Shown here piece after piece: positions 7,965 to 15,761 of a DNA stretch of 33,080 bases. Origin of the DNA: Pseudomonas endophytica (lineage in GTDB: Bacteria > Pseudomonadota > Gammaproteobacteria > Pseudomonadales > Pseudomonadaceae). The translations under genes and the position numbers were made by a program. How positions within the stretch are numbered: position 1 is the first letter of the stretch; each line of letters begins with the position of its first letter. The notes beneath the pieces were generated by a model. It had not been told where the DNA came from, made no database searches, and worked only from the letters and a program-made list of their open reading frames with translations. The stretch is from contig NZ_LLWH01000180.1 of NCBI RefSeq assembly GCF_001411475.1, positions 1 to 33,080 on the forward strand, in the 5' to 3' direction.

Positions 7965-8450
7965 TTATTGCACGGAGGATTGATCCGTTAGCCACTTCTG
8001 CGACAAAGCCGCCAGACGGCCATCAGCTTTGAGCCGCTGCAAGGCTTTGTCCAAGCTACCTTGAAACGCGGGGTTACCTTTATGAAAGGGGATTGCTCGC
8101 TCAGGGGACTCTAAATAAGGCGCGCTGAAATCGAACCGATCCTGACGTTCTGGAGTCATAGCCCTATGATTGATAGCCACGTCGTACTTGCCGCTCTCAA
8201 CACCTGACAGCAGGTCATCGCTGTCAGTGACCAAGAGCGAGGAATGAACCTCCAGCTCCTGAGCCAGCAACTCGCCAAGCTCGACGTCATAGCCGACTAA
8301 ACGGCCGTCTTGCTCAAAGCTGTAAGGTGGCAGGTTGCCCTCAAGGGCGATACGCAATTCGCCACGGTCGTTGACGTCGTCCATCAGTTCGGCGCGAGCT
8401 AAGGGGCTCAGCAGTGGCAATAAAAGTATCAGGCCAGGCCAAAAACGCAT
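7965..8450 (-). CDS. Shortened periplasmic solute-binding protein (SBP_bac_3 type)
   Basis: Starting at the ATG at 8450 (AGGAGTGACC upstream, ideal spacing) this gives 161 residues with a signal peptide ending 'SPLARA' at residue 20. The first lobe is normal: 'ELRIALEGNLPPYSFEQDG', 'VGYDVELGELLAQEL', 'GKYDVAINHRAMTPERQDRFDFSAPYL'. At about residue 115-122 it jumps to what is normally the end of the domain ('LDKALQRLKADGRLAALSQKWL'). About 80-90 residues of the second lobe are missing relative to a normal member. It may be non-transporting, or a natural internal deletion. Reading frame and ribosome site are intact. Confidence 0.8.
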   Translation of the reverse strand: MRFWPGLILLLPLLSPLARAELMDDVNDRGELRIALEGNLPPYSFEQDGRLVGYDVELGELLAQELEVHSSLLVTDSDDLLSGVESGKYDVAINHRAMTPERQDRFDFSAPYLESPERAIPFHKGNPAFQGSLDKALQRLKADGRLAALSQKWLTDQSSVQ

Positions 8451-8588
8451 GGTCACTCCTGTGAGCTTAATGAAAGCGATTCGCAACAGACGCTCACTTT
8501 GCTTTATGTTGGTCATCTGCGGCGTTGGACAGCAGATCCGCTCAAAGTTGTTCACGCCCGACGATTATTTCAAAACCCGGAGAAAAAA

Positions 8589-9017
8589 ATGAAAGCTCTA
8601 CTGTCTCGTGTTGCGCTGGCCTCTGTGTTGATGGGCGCTTCGGTTCTAGCCGTAGCCGCCATCCCGGCGCCAGAAGGTGCAAAAGTCTCCATTCTTTCAC
8701 CGGCGGATGGCGCCACAGTGGATAAAACCTTCACCGTAAAATTCGGCATTGATGGCGTCGACCTTAAGCCCGCTGGCGACCCCGCCCCGCACTCTGGCCA
8801 TCACCACTTGCTGGTTGATGTAGACACACCAATTGCACCCGGCCAAGTCATCCCGACTGACGACCATCACCTGCATTTCGGCAAAGCGCAGACTGAAACT
8901 GAACTCACGCTCGCGCCTGGCAAACACACCTTGCAACTGGAGCTGGGTGACATGGGCCACCAAGCGTTCGACCCGGTGATCGTGTCGAAGAAAATTACGG
9001 TTAACGTCAAAGAGTGA
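8589..9017 (+). CDS. DUF4399 periplasmic protein, His-rich
   Basis: The 142-residue protein starts at the ATG at 8589 (GGAGAA upstream) with signal peptide 'SVLMGASVLAVAA'. The mature protein carries 'GAKVSILSPADGATV', then two histidine clusters, 'HSGHHHLLVDVD' and 'TDDHHLHFGKAQTE', and a closing 'HTLQLELGDMGHQAFDPVIVSKKITVNV'. This is the DUF4399 layout, possibly an immunoglobulin-like fold. The histidines suggest metal binding, which is inference only. It is divergent from the shortened solute-binding protein across 138 bp. Confidence 0.88.
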   Translation: MKALLSRVALASVLMGASVLAVAAIPAPEGAKVSILSPADGATVDKTFTVKFGIDGVDLKPAGDPAPHSGHHHLLVDVDTPIAPGQVIPTDDHHLHFGKAQTETELTLAPGKHTLQLELGDMGHQAFDPVIVSKKITVNVKE

Positions 9018-9071
9018 GTTTTTGGCGTCTATCCGACCTCAGCCAGCCGCAAGGTACGCTGGGGTATGGGT

Positions 9072-10334
9072 TCAGAAGCTGCCGTTAAGCGGGTATTCGA
9101 CGATCAGGTAAATTCGGTCAATGTCGTCGCCCGCTTGGGCTCGATTAGCGCGGTGGACGACGTGGGACAAGGCCACGCTAAAGTCCTTGGCCGCGCCCGA
9201 CTGCACCACGTATTTCAAATCAATATCGCGTTCCCAGTGCTTACCGCCGCGCCCTTGCTGGTCGGCATACGCCCCACCGACTGGGGCATGGGTGCCATCA
9301 ATGCCGCGACCGCTTACATAGCGGCCCATCAGCGTTAGGCCAGGTACGCCGAGGGTGGCGAAATTGAGGTCGTAACGCAGCTGCCATGACCGCTCTCCTG
9401 GGCCGTTGAAGTCGGCGTACTTGATCGAGTTGGCTAAATAGATGGAGTCACCACCGACAAAGTCGAACGGGGTATTACCCTCTACCTTTTGGTAAGCCAA
9501 GCTCAGTGCCTGAGCGCCAAAGCTGTACTTGGCCAACAGGCTGTAAGCGAGGGTATCAATGGCGCCAGCGCTGGCTTTGCCGGTGTCGCGGGTCTTGTAG
9601 AGATTGCCCTCCAAACGCCAGTTGCCTTTGGCTACGTTCAGATTGAGGTAAGCCTGGCGCCACGTATTTTCTAACTCCCCCGCGTACAACGCCGCGCCGA
9701 ACGGGCCACCGGGCGCAAACGTAGCGCCAGCCAAGCTCATGCCGTGATGCTCAGTCGTGGCGCCGTAACCACTGAAGTCATCGTGCGTTGAGCTGTTGTC
9801 CTGATTGCTGTAGGTCGTAAAGCGCCCCGCCTGCAGACGCCAATCTGGCAGGTCGGTGGTGTCTACCAACCAGCCCGTGGCGTATTCGGGTTTTAGGCGT
9901 TTGTCGCCCGTGTCAAAAACGGGAGTCTCCACAGCTATCTCGCCATAGCGCAGCTGGGTGTTGCCCACGCGCAGTTTGAGGGTGGCGCCAGCGCTGGAGT
10001 AATCCGGTTCGGCGCGACCAGCGCTGTCGCGCGGTAGCAGGCCGGTGCCCGCATGGCCACGGCCTCCGTCCAACTTGAGCCCAAGAAAACCATGAGCATC
10101 AATGCCGACGCCAACCGTGCCTGGGGTGAACCCCGAGCGCACCTCGCCGATAAAGCCTTGAGCCCACTCCTGACGGTAGTTCTGACCGCTTGCGGAAGGT
10201 GATCGAAAGTCGCTGTGCAGGAAGTAGTTACGGCTGAGCAGCGACCAGCCGGGCTGTTCGGCCTGACTAAACAGCGGGCAAAGGGTCAACGTGGTGAGCA
10301 GGATGCGGCCTGGTCCGTGAGTGTCGCGGATCAT
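9072..10334 (-). CDS. OprD family outer-membrane porin
   Basis: The 420-residue protein has a signal peptide ending 'PLFSQA' and the OprD hallmarks: 'LLSRNYFLHSDFR' at the mature N-terminus, 'EWAQGFIGEVRSGFTPGTVGVGIDAHG', 'KLKLRVGNTQLRYGE'-type strands ('LKLRVGNTQLRYGEI'), and the C-terminal strand 'IYLIVEYPLNGSF' ending in phenylalanine. OprD porins admit small, usually anionic or amino-acid-like substrates; the substrate here is unknown. The ribosome site CGGAGG precedes the ATG. It follows the MFS exporter on the same strand after 146 bp, without an obvious terminator. Confidence 0.93.
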   Translation of the reverse strand: MIRDTHGPGRILLTTLTLCPLFSQAEQPGWSLLSRNYFLHSDFRSPSASGQNYRQEWAQGFIGEVRSGFTPGTVGVGIDAHGFLGLKLDGGRGHAGTGLLPRDSAGRAEPDYSSAGATLKLRVGNTQLRYGEIAVETPVFDTGDKRLKPEYATGWLVDTTDLPDWRLQAGRFTTYSNQDNSSTHDDFSGYGATTEHHGMSLAGATFAPGGPFGAALYAGELENTWRQAYLNLNVAKGNWRLEGNLYKTRDTGKASAGAIDTLAYSLLAKYSFGAQALSLAYQKVEGNTPFDFVGGDSIYLANSIKYADFNGPGERSWQLRYDLNFATLGVPGLTLMGRYVSGRGIDGTHAPVGGAYADQQGRGGKHWERDIDLKYVVQSGAAKDFSVALSHVVHRANRAQAGDDIDRIYLIVEYPLNGSF

Positions 10335-10480
10335 GGAGCCTCCGGGTGAGATGGTCCGCGACTGTAGGGGATAGCTGGGTTTGAAGTCTTGTAACGGTGT
10401 GCTAATGCAGAATAGATGAGTCGCAGGCCATCAGCCGTGAGCCGGTGAAGACTCCGTGCCGATGACGACTGCTGCTGGTG

Positions 10481-12112
10481 TTACGCGCCTTGAGTCGCCG
10501 CATGTGCATGACCGGCTGATCGGTGATGCTTATCGGCTTCAGCCAACAGGTGACGGATACGAACAGGGACACCTTCGGTCTGGAACTTGCGAACACGGGC
10601 TTCGATTTTCAGCTCGCCGCGCGTCACCCGGCGGTGATGTCGCAAATGTTCAAGCCAAGACTCTTCAAAGAAAAACTCTTGCCACAACGCGGGCTCAGCA
10701 CTGTCCTGCATCAACCCCCAAGACAATGCGCCGTTTCGTTTACGCATGGCTTCAAGCTCTCGGGCAGCTAGGGTGAAAGCCTCTGCTTGAGCCGGATCAA
10801 TGTGATACTCAACCGTCACCATGACCGGGCCGCGCTCTTGGTCAAGCGCATCGCTGATCAGTGGCGCTGGCCAATGCAGCGAAGGTGCGAGTTCTTCGGC
10901 TTCGGTTTCAGGCAGCGCCACCTTGCAGGTCATAAGCGTTGCCAGAGCCAGGCCACCGGCCGCCAACAGCAAGCTCAGTGTGATGGAGGCATGACTAGCC
11001 ACAATCCCCCAAAGCAGGCCGCCACCAGCCATAGAGCCGAAGAAGGCCAAGATGTACACCGACAATGCTCGCGCTCTTACCCATGCTGGCACCGAGGTCT
11101 GAGCGGCAACTTGCAGGTTGGAAAGTACCGCGATCCAAGCAGCCCCGCTGAGCAACATCGCAGGCATTAGCACATAGAAGTTACGAACCAATGCGAGCAC
11201 CAGCAGGAACACTGCGTATAACAACGTTGCGATCATGACCATGCGGTTCAGGCTAACCCGCTCACGTAGACGTGGGAGTAGCGTTGCACCAGCGACCGCG
11301 CCGATACCAATGGCAGCCAGTAATAAACCGAAGTCAGCGGCGGTGCCCTGCATCTCGCCGCGCACGATCAGCGGCAGCAATGAAGTACCAGCACTCGCAA
11401 ACAGGAAGAAGGCCAAGGCACGGATCAGCACGGCTTGTAGCGGCTTGGAGCTGCGAGCGAATCGCACCCCGGTGCGCATGGCCCCCATAAAGCGCTCAGC
11501 CGGCAGCAGTGGTTCTTTTACTTCGCGCTTCCACATGAACAGTACCAAGATCACACCCGCAAACGACACAGCGTTAAGTGCAAACGTCATCCACGGGCCG
11601 ACCAAGCTCACCACAACACCGGCCAAGGCTGGGCCGATTGCACGCGAAACGTTGATCCCCACACTGGAGATGGCCACTGCGTTCGGCAGGTCTTCCTTGC
11701 CAACCAGTTCGGGGGTGAGTGCGCTCCAAGCGGGCATCATCAACGCCGTCCCGATGCCCAATGCCAAGGTCAGCACCAGCAACAAGGGAACCGTCATCAG
11801 CCCCAGCAGCGTAAGGCTGGCCAGCGTCACGGCGACGGCGGACATCCACACTTGCACAAGCAACAAGTAGCGACGTTTATCGACAATGTCAGCGGCCGCA
11901 CCGGCTGGCAGGGCCAAGAAGAACATAGGCAGCGAGCCGGCTACTTGAATCAATGCCACGTAGAGCGGGCTTGAAGACAGTGTCGTCATCAACCATCCGG
12001 CGCCGACCTCATGCATCCAAGTGCCGATGTTGGAAGCGATTGTTGCGATCCACAACATGCGGAAGGTGGTGTTGCGCAAGGGGCTCCAAGCGCCAGACGT
12101 TGATGTGCTCAT
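10481..12112 (-). CDS. MFS exporter with fused C-terminal ABM-like (dimeric alpha/beta barrel) domain
   Basis: Residues 1 to about 400 are a major-facilitator transporter of the EntS/DUF894 type ('LRNTTFRMLWIATIASNIGTW', 'VGAGWLMTTLSSSPLYVALIQ', 'GPALAGVVVSLVGPWMTFALN'). About residues 425-520 form an extra cytoplasmic domain: 'VMVTVEYHIDPAQAEAF', 'ALSWGLMQDSAEPALWQEFFFEESWLEH'. This resembles the antibiotic-biosynthesis-monooxygenase (ABM) fold. The full 543 residues read through without a break. Other ABM-type material lies at 15096-15680. It is the second gene after pirin on this strand. The start ATG has only a weak AAGGCAG. Confidence 0.9.
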   Translation of the reverse strand: MSTSTSGAWSPLRNTTFRMLWIATIASNIGTWMHEVGAGWLMTTLSSSPLYVALIQVAGSLPMFFLALPAGAAADIVDKRRYLLLVQVWMSAVAVTLASLTLLGLMTVPLLLVLTLALGIGTALMMPAWSALTPELVGKEDLPNAVAISSVGINVSRAIGPALAGVVVSLVGPWMTFALNAVSFAGVILVLFMWKREVKEPLLPAERFMGAMRTGVRFARSSKPLQAVLIRALAFFLFASAGTSLLPLIVRGEMQGTAADFGLLLAAIGIGAVAGATLLPRLRERVSLNRMVMIATLLYAVFLLVLALVRNFYVLMPAMLLSGAAWIAVLSNLQVAAQTSVPAWVRARALSVYILAFFGSMAGGGLLWGIVASHASITLSLLLAAGGLALATLMTCKVALPETEAEELAPSLHWPAPLISDALDQERGPVMVTVEYHIDPAQAEAFTLAARELEAMRKRNGALSWGLMQDSAEPALWQEFFFEESWLEHLRHHRRVTRGELKIEARVRKFQTEGVPVRIRHLLAEADKHHRSAGHAHAATQGA

Positions 12113-12175
12113 TGCATTGCTGCCTTTAAGAAAATGGGGGGCGGTCCAGGCTAAGATCCTGGGGCATCATCGCCA

Positions 12176-12207
12176 GACCGAGCTCAGCCTTCGCAGCGAG
12201 CTCGGTC
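12176..12207. repeat. 10-bp perfect inverted repeat between pirin and MFS genes
   Basis: GACCGAGCTC (12176-12185) pairs perfectly with GAGCTCGGTC (12198-12207) around a 12-nt loop, 8 nt after the pirin stop. There is no T-tract on the minus strand, so it is more likely an mRNA-processing or stabilising hairpin, or a Rho-dependent end, than an intrinsic terminator. Confidence 0.5.
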
Positions 12208-12214
12208 CATCGCA

Positions 12215-12937
12215 TTACGGCATACGCGGCAGCTCATTAGGGCGAAGGTCAAACACCAACACTTCCGCGTCCCGCCCTTTGGTCAGTTCAATGACACGCT
12301 CTTTGCGCATACGGACACCATCCCCCTCCCACAACTGTTGACCGTTTAGCTCAATGCTTCCGCGGGCGACATGCACGTAGGCATGACGGTTATCAGCCAG
12401 CGTCAAAGAGGCGTGCTCTTGACCATCAAGCAGACCCGCATAGACGCGAGCGTCTTGGCGCACCCGCAGCGACCCTTGCTCGCCGTTAGGCGAAATGATC
12501 AGCCTGAGTTTGCCGCGCTTCTCATCCGCGCTGAAATGCTCTTGCTGATAGCGAGGGGTCGCCCCACGCACACTCGGCACTATCCAAATTTGCAAGAAAT
12601 GCACGGGCTGCGCTTTGCTGTGGTTGAACTCGCTGTGAGCGACGCCACTGCCTGCGCTCATCAGTTGCACATCGCCAGGCCTGATCACAGAACCTGTCCC
12701 GAGGGTGTCCTTGTGCTCCAATGCGCCTTCAAGCACGTAAGAAAAAATCTCCATGTCACGATGAGGATGCTGACCAAACCCTTTGCCTGCGATCACTCGA
12801 TCGTCGTTGATCACCAACAGGTCTGAAAAACCGCGCTCTTCTGGATCGTAATAATCCGCGAAGGAGAATGTATGGGAGGACTTTAACCAGCCGTGGTTAG
12901 CGCGGCCGCGTTCTTCAGCGTTACGGACAGTGATCAT
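12215..12937 (-). CDS. Pirin family protein (quercetinase-like bicupin)
   Basis: The 240-residue protein is of YhhW/pirin length. The N-terminal cupin holds the metal-site blocks 'GFGQHPHRDMEIFSYVLEGALEHKD' (two His and downstream residues, about 54-78) and 'LMSAGSGVAHSEFNHS' (about 91-106). The second cupin is degenerate, as usual. Some members oxidise quercetin with a bound metal; others are redox-linked regulators. The ribosome site AAGGAG sits 7 nt before the ATG. It lies between the GlxA-type regulator (upstream, same strand) and the MFS exporter, which suggests a common stress or xenobiotic theme. Confidence 0.93.
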   Translation of the reverse strand: MITVRNAEERGRANHGWLKSSHTFSFADYYDPEERGFSDLLVINDDRVIAGKGFGQHPHRDMEIFSYVLEGALEHKDTLGTGSVIRPGDVQLMSAGSGVAHSEFNHSKAQPVHFLQIWIVPSVRGATPRYQQEHFSADEKRGKLRLIISPNGEQGSLRVRQDARVYAGLLDGQEHASLTLADNRHAYVHVARGSIELNGQQLWEGDGVRMRKERVIELTKGRDAEVLVFDLRPNELPRMP

Positions 12938-13138
12938 TATTCGTCTCCTTTAGGCTTGGGCCTGCATGTGATGGGAGAACTTTACTGTCATACATCGAAG
13001 ACCAGAAGACGCATTTTGTGGTATCTCTGTCTCTTTTTTAGGGACAATCGAACAACAAGCCTAGAGCCCACCTGCTGCTTGTCTGCGCGTCGTACCGAGC
13101 AGGTTGTCCGCACGCGGCAGTCACCCTTAGGCGCTCGG

Positions 13139-14113
13139 TCATTCAACACCGAATTGTTGACGATACAGGTTGGGGCTGACGCCAATGCGCTCACAAAACA
13201 CCTTGCGCATGTACTTGGCGCTGCAAAAACCGCATCGCGTTGCAATCGTTTTAAGCGGCAGGTTTGTCCCCTCAAGCAGCCTTCGCGCATGGTCGATCCG
13301 AGCGCTCTGCACGAACTGCATCGGCGTTAGGCCCGCTTCGCGCTGAAACGACCGGGCAAAGTTGCGCGAACTCATCGCGACCATATCTGCCATTGACTGG
13401 ACCGAGTACATTTTTTCGATGTGGTCGACAACATACGCCTGAGCCCTCGCTACCGGGGAGCCATCGCGGGTGACGGAAACCAGTAACGGACCAAATTGCA
13501 TTTGGCCTCCTTGACGCTTCATCACCACCAACAGCACCTTGGCAACTTCTAAGGCGAGTTCCTTGCCGTAGTCTTCAGCGATGATGGCAAGCGCCATGTC
13601 GATCCCGGCAGTGATCCCCCCAGAGGTAATCAGGTTGCGGTCGACAACGTATATTTGCTCACTTTCAACCTTCGCCCCAGGATGTTGCTGAGCAAGCCTG
13701 CCGAGGTAGTTCCAGTGGGTTGTGCAGCGGTAGCCGTCCAGAAGCCCCGCTTTGCCGAGCAGGAACGTGCCTGTGCAAATAGCCCCAAAGCGTTTAGCGC
13801 TTCGGGTCGCTTCGGGTAGCCATTCTTGAATGACAGGATGAGTATCGTCGTAAGCCCCTGGGCCACCCGGAACGAGCAGCAGATCCAGCCCGCTAGGCGC
13901 CTGAGCCAGAGAGATATCGGCTTTCACTTGAAGCCCACACGAGCTTCTAATTAGGCCGTCGTCAACACCGAGCGTCAGCAACCGATAACGTTTTTCCATG
14001 GGCAAAAACCGGTTAGCCACTGCAAATGCATCCATTGGCCCGGTGATATCCAACATTAAAACGCCATCAAATATAAGCATGGCTATCGTTTTGCCAGTTC
14101 CGCTGTCTTGCAT
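13139..14113 (-). CDS. GlxA-type transcriptional regulator (DJ-1/PfpI domain plus AraC helix-turn-helix)
   Basis: At 324 residues from the ATG at 14113 (AGGCGG 6 nt upstream; a TTG at 14131 is less likely), residues 8-185 form a DJ-1/PfpI-like domain with the elbow 'GAICTGTFLLGKAGLLDG' around C113 and 'TTHWNYLGRL'. Residues about 225-324 are an AraC DNA-binding domain with two helix-turn-helix units ('SVQSMADMVAMSSRNFARSF', 'LKTIATRCGFCSAKYMRKVF'). Family members sense small amines or metabolites. Its position upstream of pirin-MFS-oprD on one strand, and divergent from an AraC gene, makes those the likely targets. Confidence 0.92.
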   Translation of the reverse strand: MQDSGTGKTIAMLIFDGVLMLDITGPMDAFAVANRFLPMEKRYRLLTLGVDDGLIRSSCGLQVKADISLAQAPSGLDLLLVPGGPGAYDDTHPVIQEWLPEATRSAKRFGAICTGTFLLGKAGLLDGYRCTTHWNYLGRLAQQHPGAKVESEQIYVVDRNLITSGGITAGIDMALAIIAEDYGKELALEVAKVLLVVMKRQGGQMQFGPLLVSVTRDGSPVARAQAYVVDHIEKMYSVQSMADMVAMSSRNFARSFQREAGLTPMQFVQSARIDHARRLLEGTNLPLKTIATRCGFCSAKYMRKVFCERIGVSPNLYRQQFGVE

Positions 14114-14450
14114 ATTAATCCGCCTGCTCAAGCGCTAACGAAGTGCAGTTACAACCTAAATAAGGAGTCATTGATTACGTGCGGCCTTAGAGAATTGTCT
14201 TACAACTATTGGGCCTAAAATATCACCTACTCATGGAAAAATGACCTGATTGTCTCTGTGGGATAGCAGGTAATACGCAGTATTCGCCATCTGATGGCAC
14301 AAAAACCTTAAGGTTTTGTATTAACAGGCCAATGGTAATAGAGCGTTTCTTTGAGTTCATCGGCAGGCAGATTTAATAAGTCTTAAGGTTTTACTAAGGA
14401 CTTAATTAAGTGCAGTGGCCAAACTTTCCAATACTCATTGGAGGGTCGTT
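14114..14450. promoter_or_regulatory. 337-bp AT-rich divergent intergenic region with palindromes
   Basis: No gene is visible here. The region separates the GlxA-type gene (minus) from the AraC gene (plus) and is clearly AT-richer than its surroundings. It holds a perfect 16-bp palindrome AAAACCTTAAGGTTTT at 14302-14317. Eleven of its bases (CTTAAGGTTTT) recur directly at 14382-14392, 75 bp on. A second perfect palindrome, ACTTAATTAAGT, is at 14400-14411. The set looks like operators for one of the two adjacent regulators. No promoter boxes are convincing. Confidence 0.55.
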
Positions 14451-14963
14451 ATGCGTTATCAACAAGCCCCTAGGTCTGAATCATCTCGCCACCGACCTTT
14501 ACAGTTACCGACCGTAATTAATGAAGCGCTCCATCGAATCAAACCCATTAACGCTGAATTACAACGTTCGCCACCTCAAGACAGTGTCTATAACGAACAC
14601 CGGGCCCTGCCTGGCTCACTGGCTCCCCATCATCTTCAGCAGGCACTCGAACTGCTGTTGGATAACAGGGACACGCCTATGGCGATCATTGAGATCGCCC
14701 TCGCCTGCAACCTGACCCGCAGCCATTTTTCCCGTGCGTTCAAACTGAGCACCGGGCTGTCTCCGCTCGCTTGGCGCTTGAAAGCTCGTTTAGAGAAGGC
14801 CAAAAAACTGCTCGCCACTTCGTTATCCCTCACTGAAGTGGGTCTGGAAGCAGGGTTCTGCGATCAATCGCATTTCACCAAAACCTTCACGCGCTTAGCG
14901 GGAATGACGCCAAAAGCGTGGCGCGCCGAACAGGTAAATGGCTCAAGTCAATCGCCGTATTAA
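14451..14963 (+). CDS. Short AraC family transcriptional regulator
   Basis: The 170-residue protein starts at the ATG at 14451, with GGAGGG 5 nt upstream; an earlier in-frame GTG at 14415 lacks such a site. The N-terminal 60 residues are basic and unstructured in appearance, with no sensing domain. Residues about 62-160 are a complete AraC DNA-binding domain: 'MAIIEIALACNLTRSHFSRAFKLSTGLSPLAWR' and 'LSLTEVGLEAGFCDQSHFTKTFTRLAGMTPKAWR'. It precedes the ABM-amidohydrolase-YcaC genes on the same strand and is the nearest candidate to regulate them. A terminator follows. Confidence 0.9.
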   Translation: MRYQQAPRSESSRHRPLQLPTVINEALHRIKPINAELQRSPPQDSVYNEHRALPGSLAPHHLQQALELLLDNRDTPMAIIEIALACNLTRSHFSRAFKLSTGLSPLAWRLKARLEKAKKLLATSLSLTEVGLEAGFCDQSHFTKTFTRLAGMTPKAWRAEQVNGSSQSPY

Positions 14964-14974
14964 ACGCCTATTAC

Positions 14975-14997
14975 ACCTAGGTATATATCCCTCGGGA
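14975..14997 (+). promoter_or_regulatory. Candidate operator/promoter upstream of the ABM-amidohydrolase-YcaC genes
   Basis: An 8-bp palindrome ACCTAGGT (14975-14982) is followed by an alternating TATATAT and then the inverted repeat TCCC-TC-GGGA (14988-14997). It sits just after the AraC stop codon and about 100 bp upstream of the ABM gene. A short even-spaced palindrome of this kind would suit a LuxR-type response regulator such as the one at 23862, but the link is inference. Confidence 0.35.
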
Positions 14998-15032
14998 CAA
15001 TAGCGAACGAATCTCAATACTGAAAATATAAA

Positions 15033-15064
15033 GACCCTTGTGAAACCGCAAGGGTTCAATTTTT
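15033..15064 (+). terminator. Intrinsic terminator or leader attenuator before the ABM gene
   Basis: ACCCTTG (15034-15040) pairs with CAAGGGT (15049-15055) around an 8-nt loop, and TCAATTTTTG follows. It lies 70 bp after the araC stop and 32 bp before the ABM start. If the ABM operon promoter lies near 14975-15000, the hairpin would be inside its leader. Otherwise it simply ends the araC transcript. Confidence 0.6.
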
Positions 15065-15095
15065 GCCACATTGGCGATAGCGCGCAGAGGTGAAC

Positions 15096-15680
15096 ATGGG
15101 TGCCCACGAAGAAATCGTGACGCTTGTTATCAAGCATCGGATCAAGCCTGGTCACGAGGCCGCCTATGAAACTTGGCTCAAGCAGATGGTCAACGTCGCC
15201 AGCCGACGTGAAGGGCATTTGGGCGCTGATATCCATCGAGATAACCACGGCGGGCTTCAGGTCTTTACGTGCGTTCTGCGCTTTAGCTCCACAGACGTCA
15301 TGCAATCTTGGCTCGACTCGGCAGAACGTCACGAGCGGGTTCAAGAAGCACTGCCGATGCTGGCAGACGGTGACCAGACAGAAGTCACCAAGGGCAGTGA
15401 GTTCTGGTTTGCTCCGGCCTCCGAAAACCAAGAGCAGCCACCGCGCTGGAAACAGGCAGTTATTTCTTTTTTGGTGATTCTGCCGCTGAGCTTAATCGTG
15501 CCTATGCTTTGGTTGCCCGTGCTTAGCCTGCACCCGTTGCTGGCCAGCTATCTGGGCAGCAACATCGTGATCACCGCAACCATCGTCACATTGGTTGTGT
15601 ATCTGTGCATGCCAGCGGCCATGCGCCTGTTTGCCCCATGGCTCAGCCCATCACCCAGCACCATCGACCACCAGAAGTGA
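15096..15680 (+). CDS. ABM-domain protein with C-terminal membrane segments
   Basis: The 194-residue protein starts at the ATG at 15096 (AGAGGTG upstream). Residues about 5-100 form an antibiotic-biosynthesis-monooxygenase-type domain: 'VTLVIKHRIKPGHEAAYETWLKQM', 'REGHLGADIHRDN', 'FTCVLRFSSTDVMQSWLDSAE'. Residues about 120-185 hold two membrane helices ('VISFLVILPLSLIVPMLWLPVL', 'IVITATIVTLVVYLCMPAAM'). This fused form is widespread but its reaction is unknown. It is the first gene of a probable operon with the amidohydrolase (81-bp gap) and the YcaC-like hydrolase. Confidence 0.9.
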   Translation: MGAHEEIVTLVIKHRIKPGHEAAYETWLKQMVNVASRREGHLGADIHRDNHGGLQVFTCVLRFSSTDVMQSWLDSAERHERVQEALPMLADGDQTEVTKGSEFWFAPASENQEQPPRWKQAVISFLVILPLSLIVPMLWLPVLSLHPLLASYLGSNIVITATIVTLVVYLCMPAAMRLFAPWLSPSPSTIDHQK

Positions 15681-15761
15681 AGCCCGGATGTCCGCGTGCC
15701 GGATCACCTCCGGCTGCGGTGAAACGCTAGAAATCCGACAGTTCATCTAGAAGGAGTACCT

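Noticed and set aside
10787..11870. Long plus-strand open frames (up to 211 residues) inside the MFS gene region
   Set aside because: They are the complement of the MFS coding frame. Their composition is Arg/Ser/Pro-rich as expected for shadow frames, and the minus frame has continuous membrane helices.
13083..13138. Terminator after the GlxA-type gene
   Set aside because: No stem with T-tract was found between the GlxA-type stop and the pirin start; the two may be cotranscribed or end by Rho.
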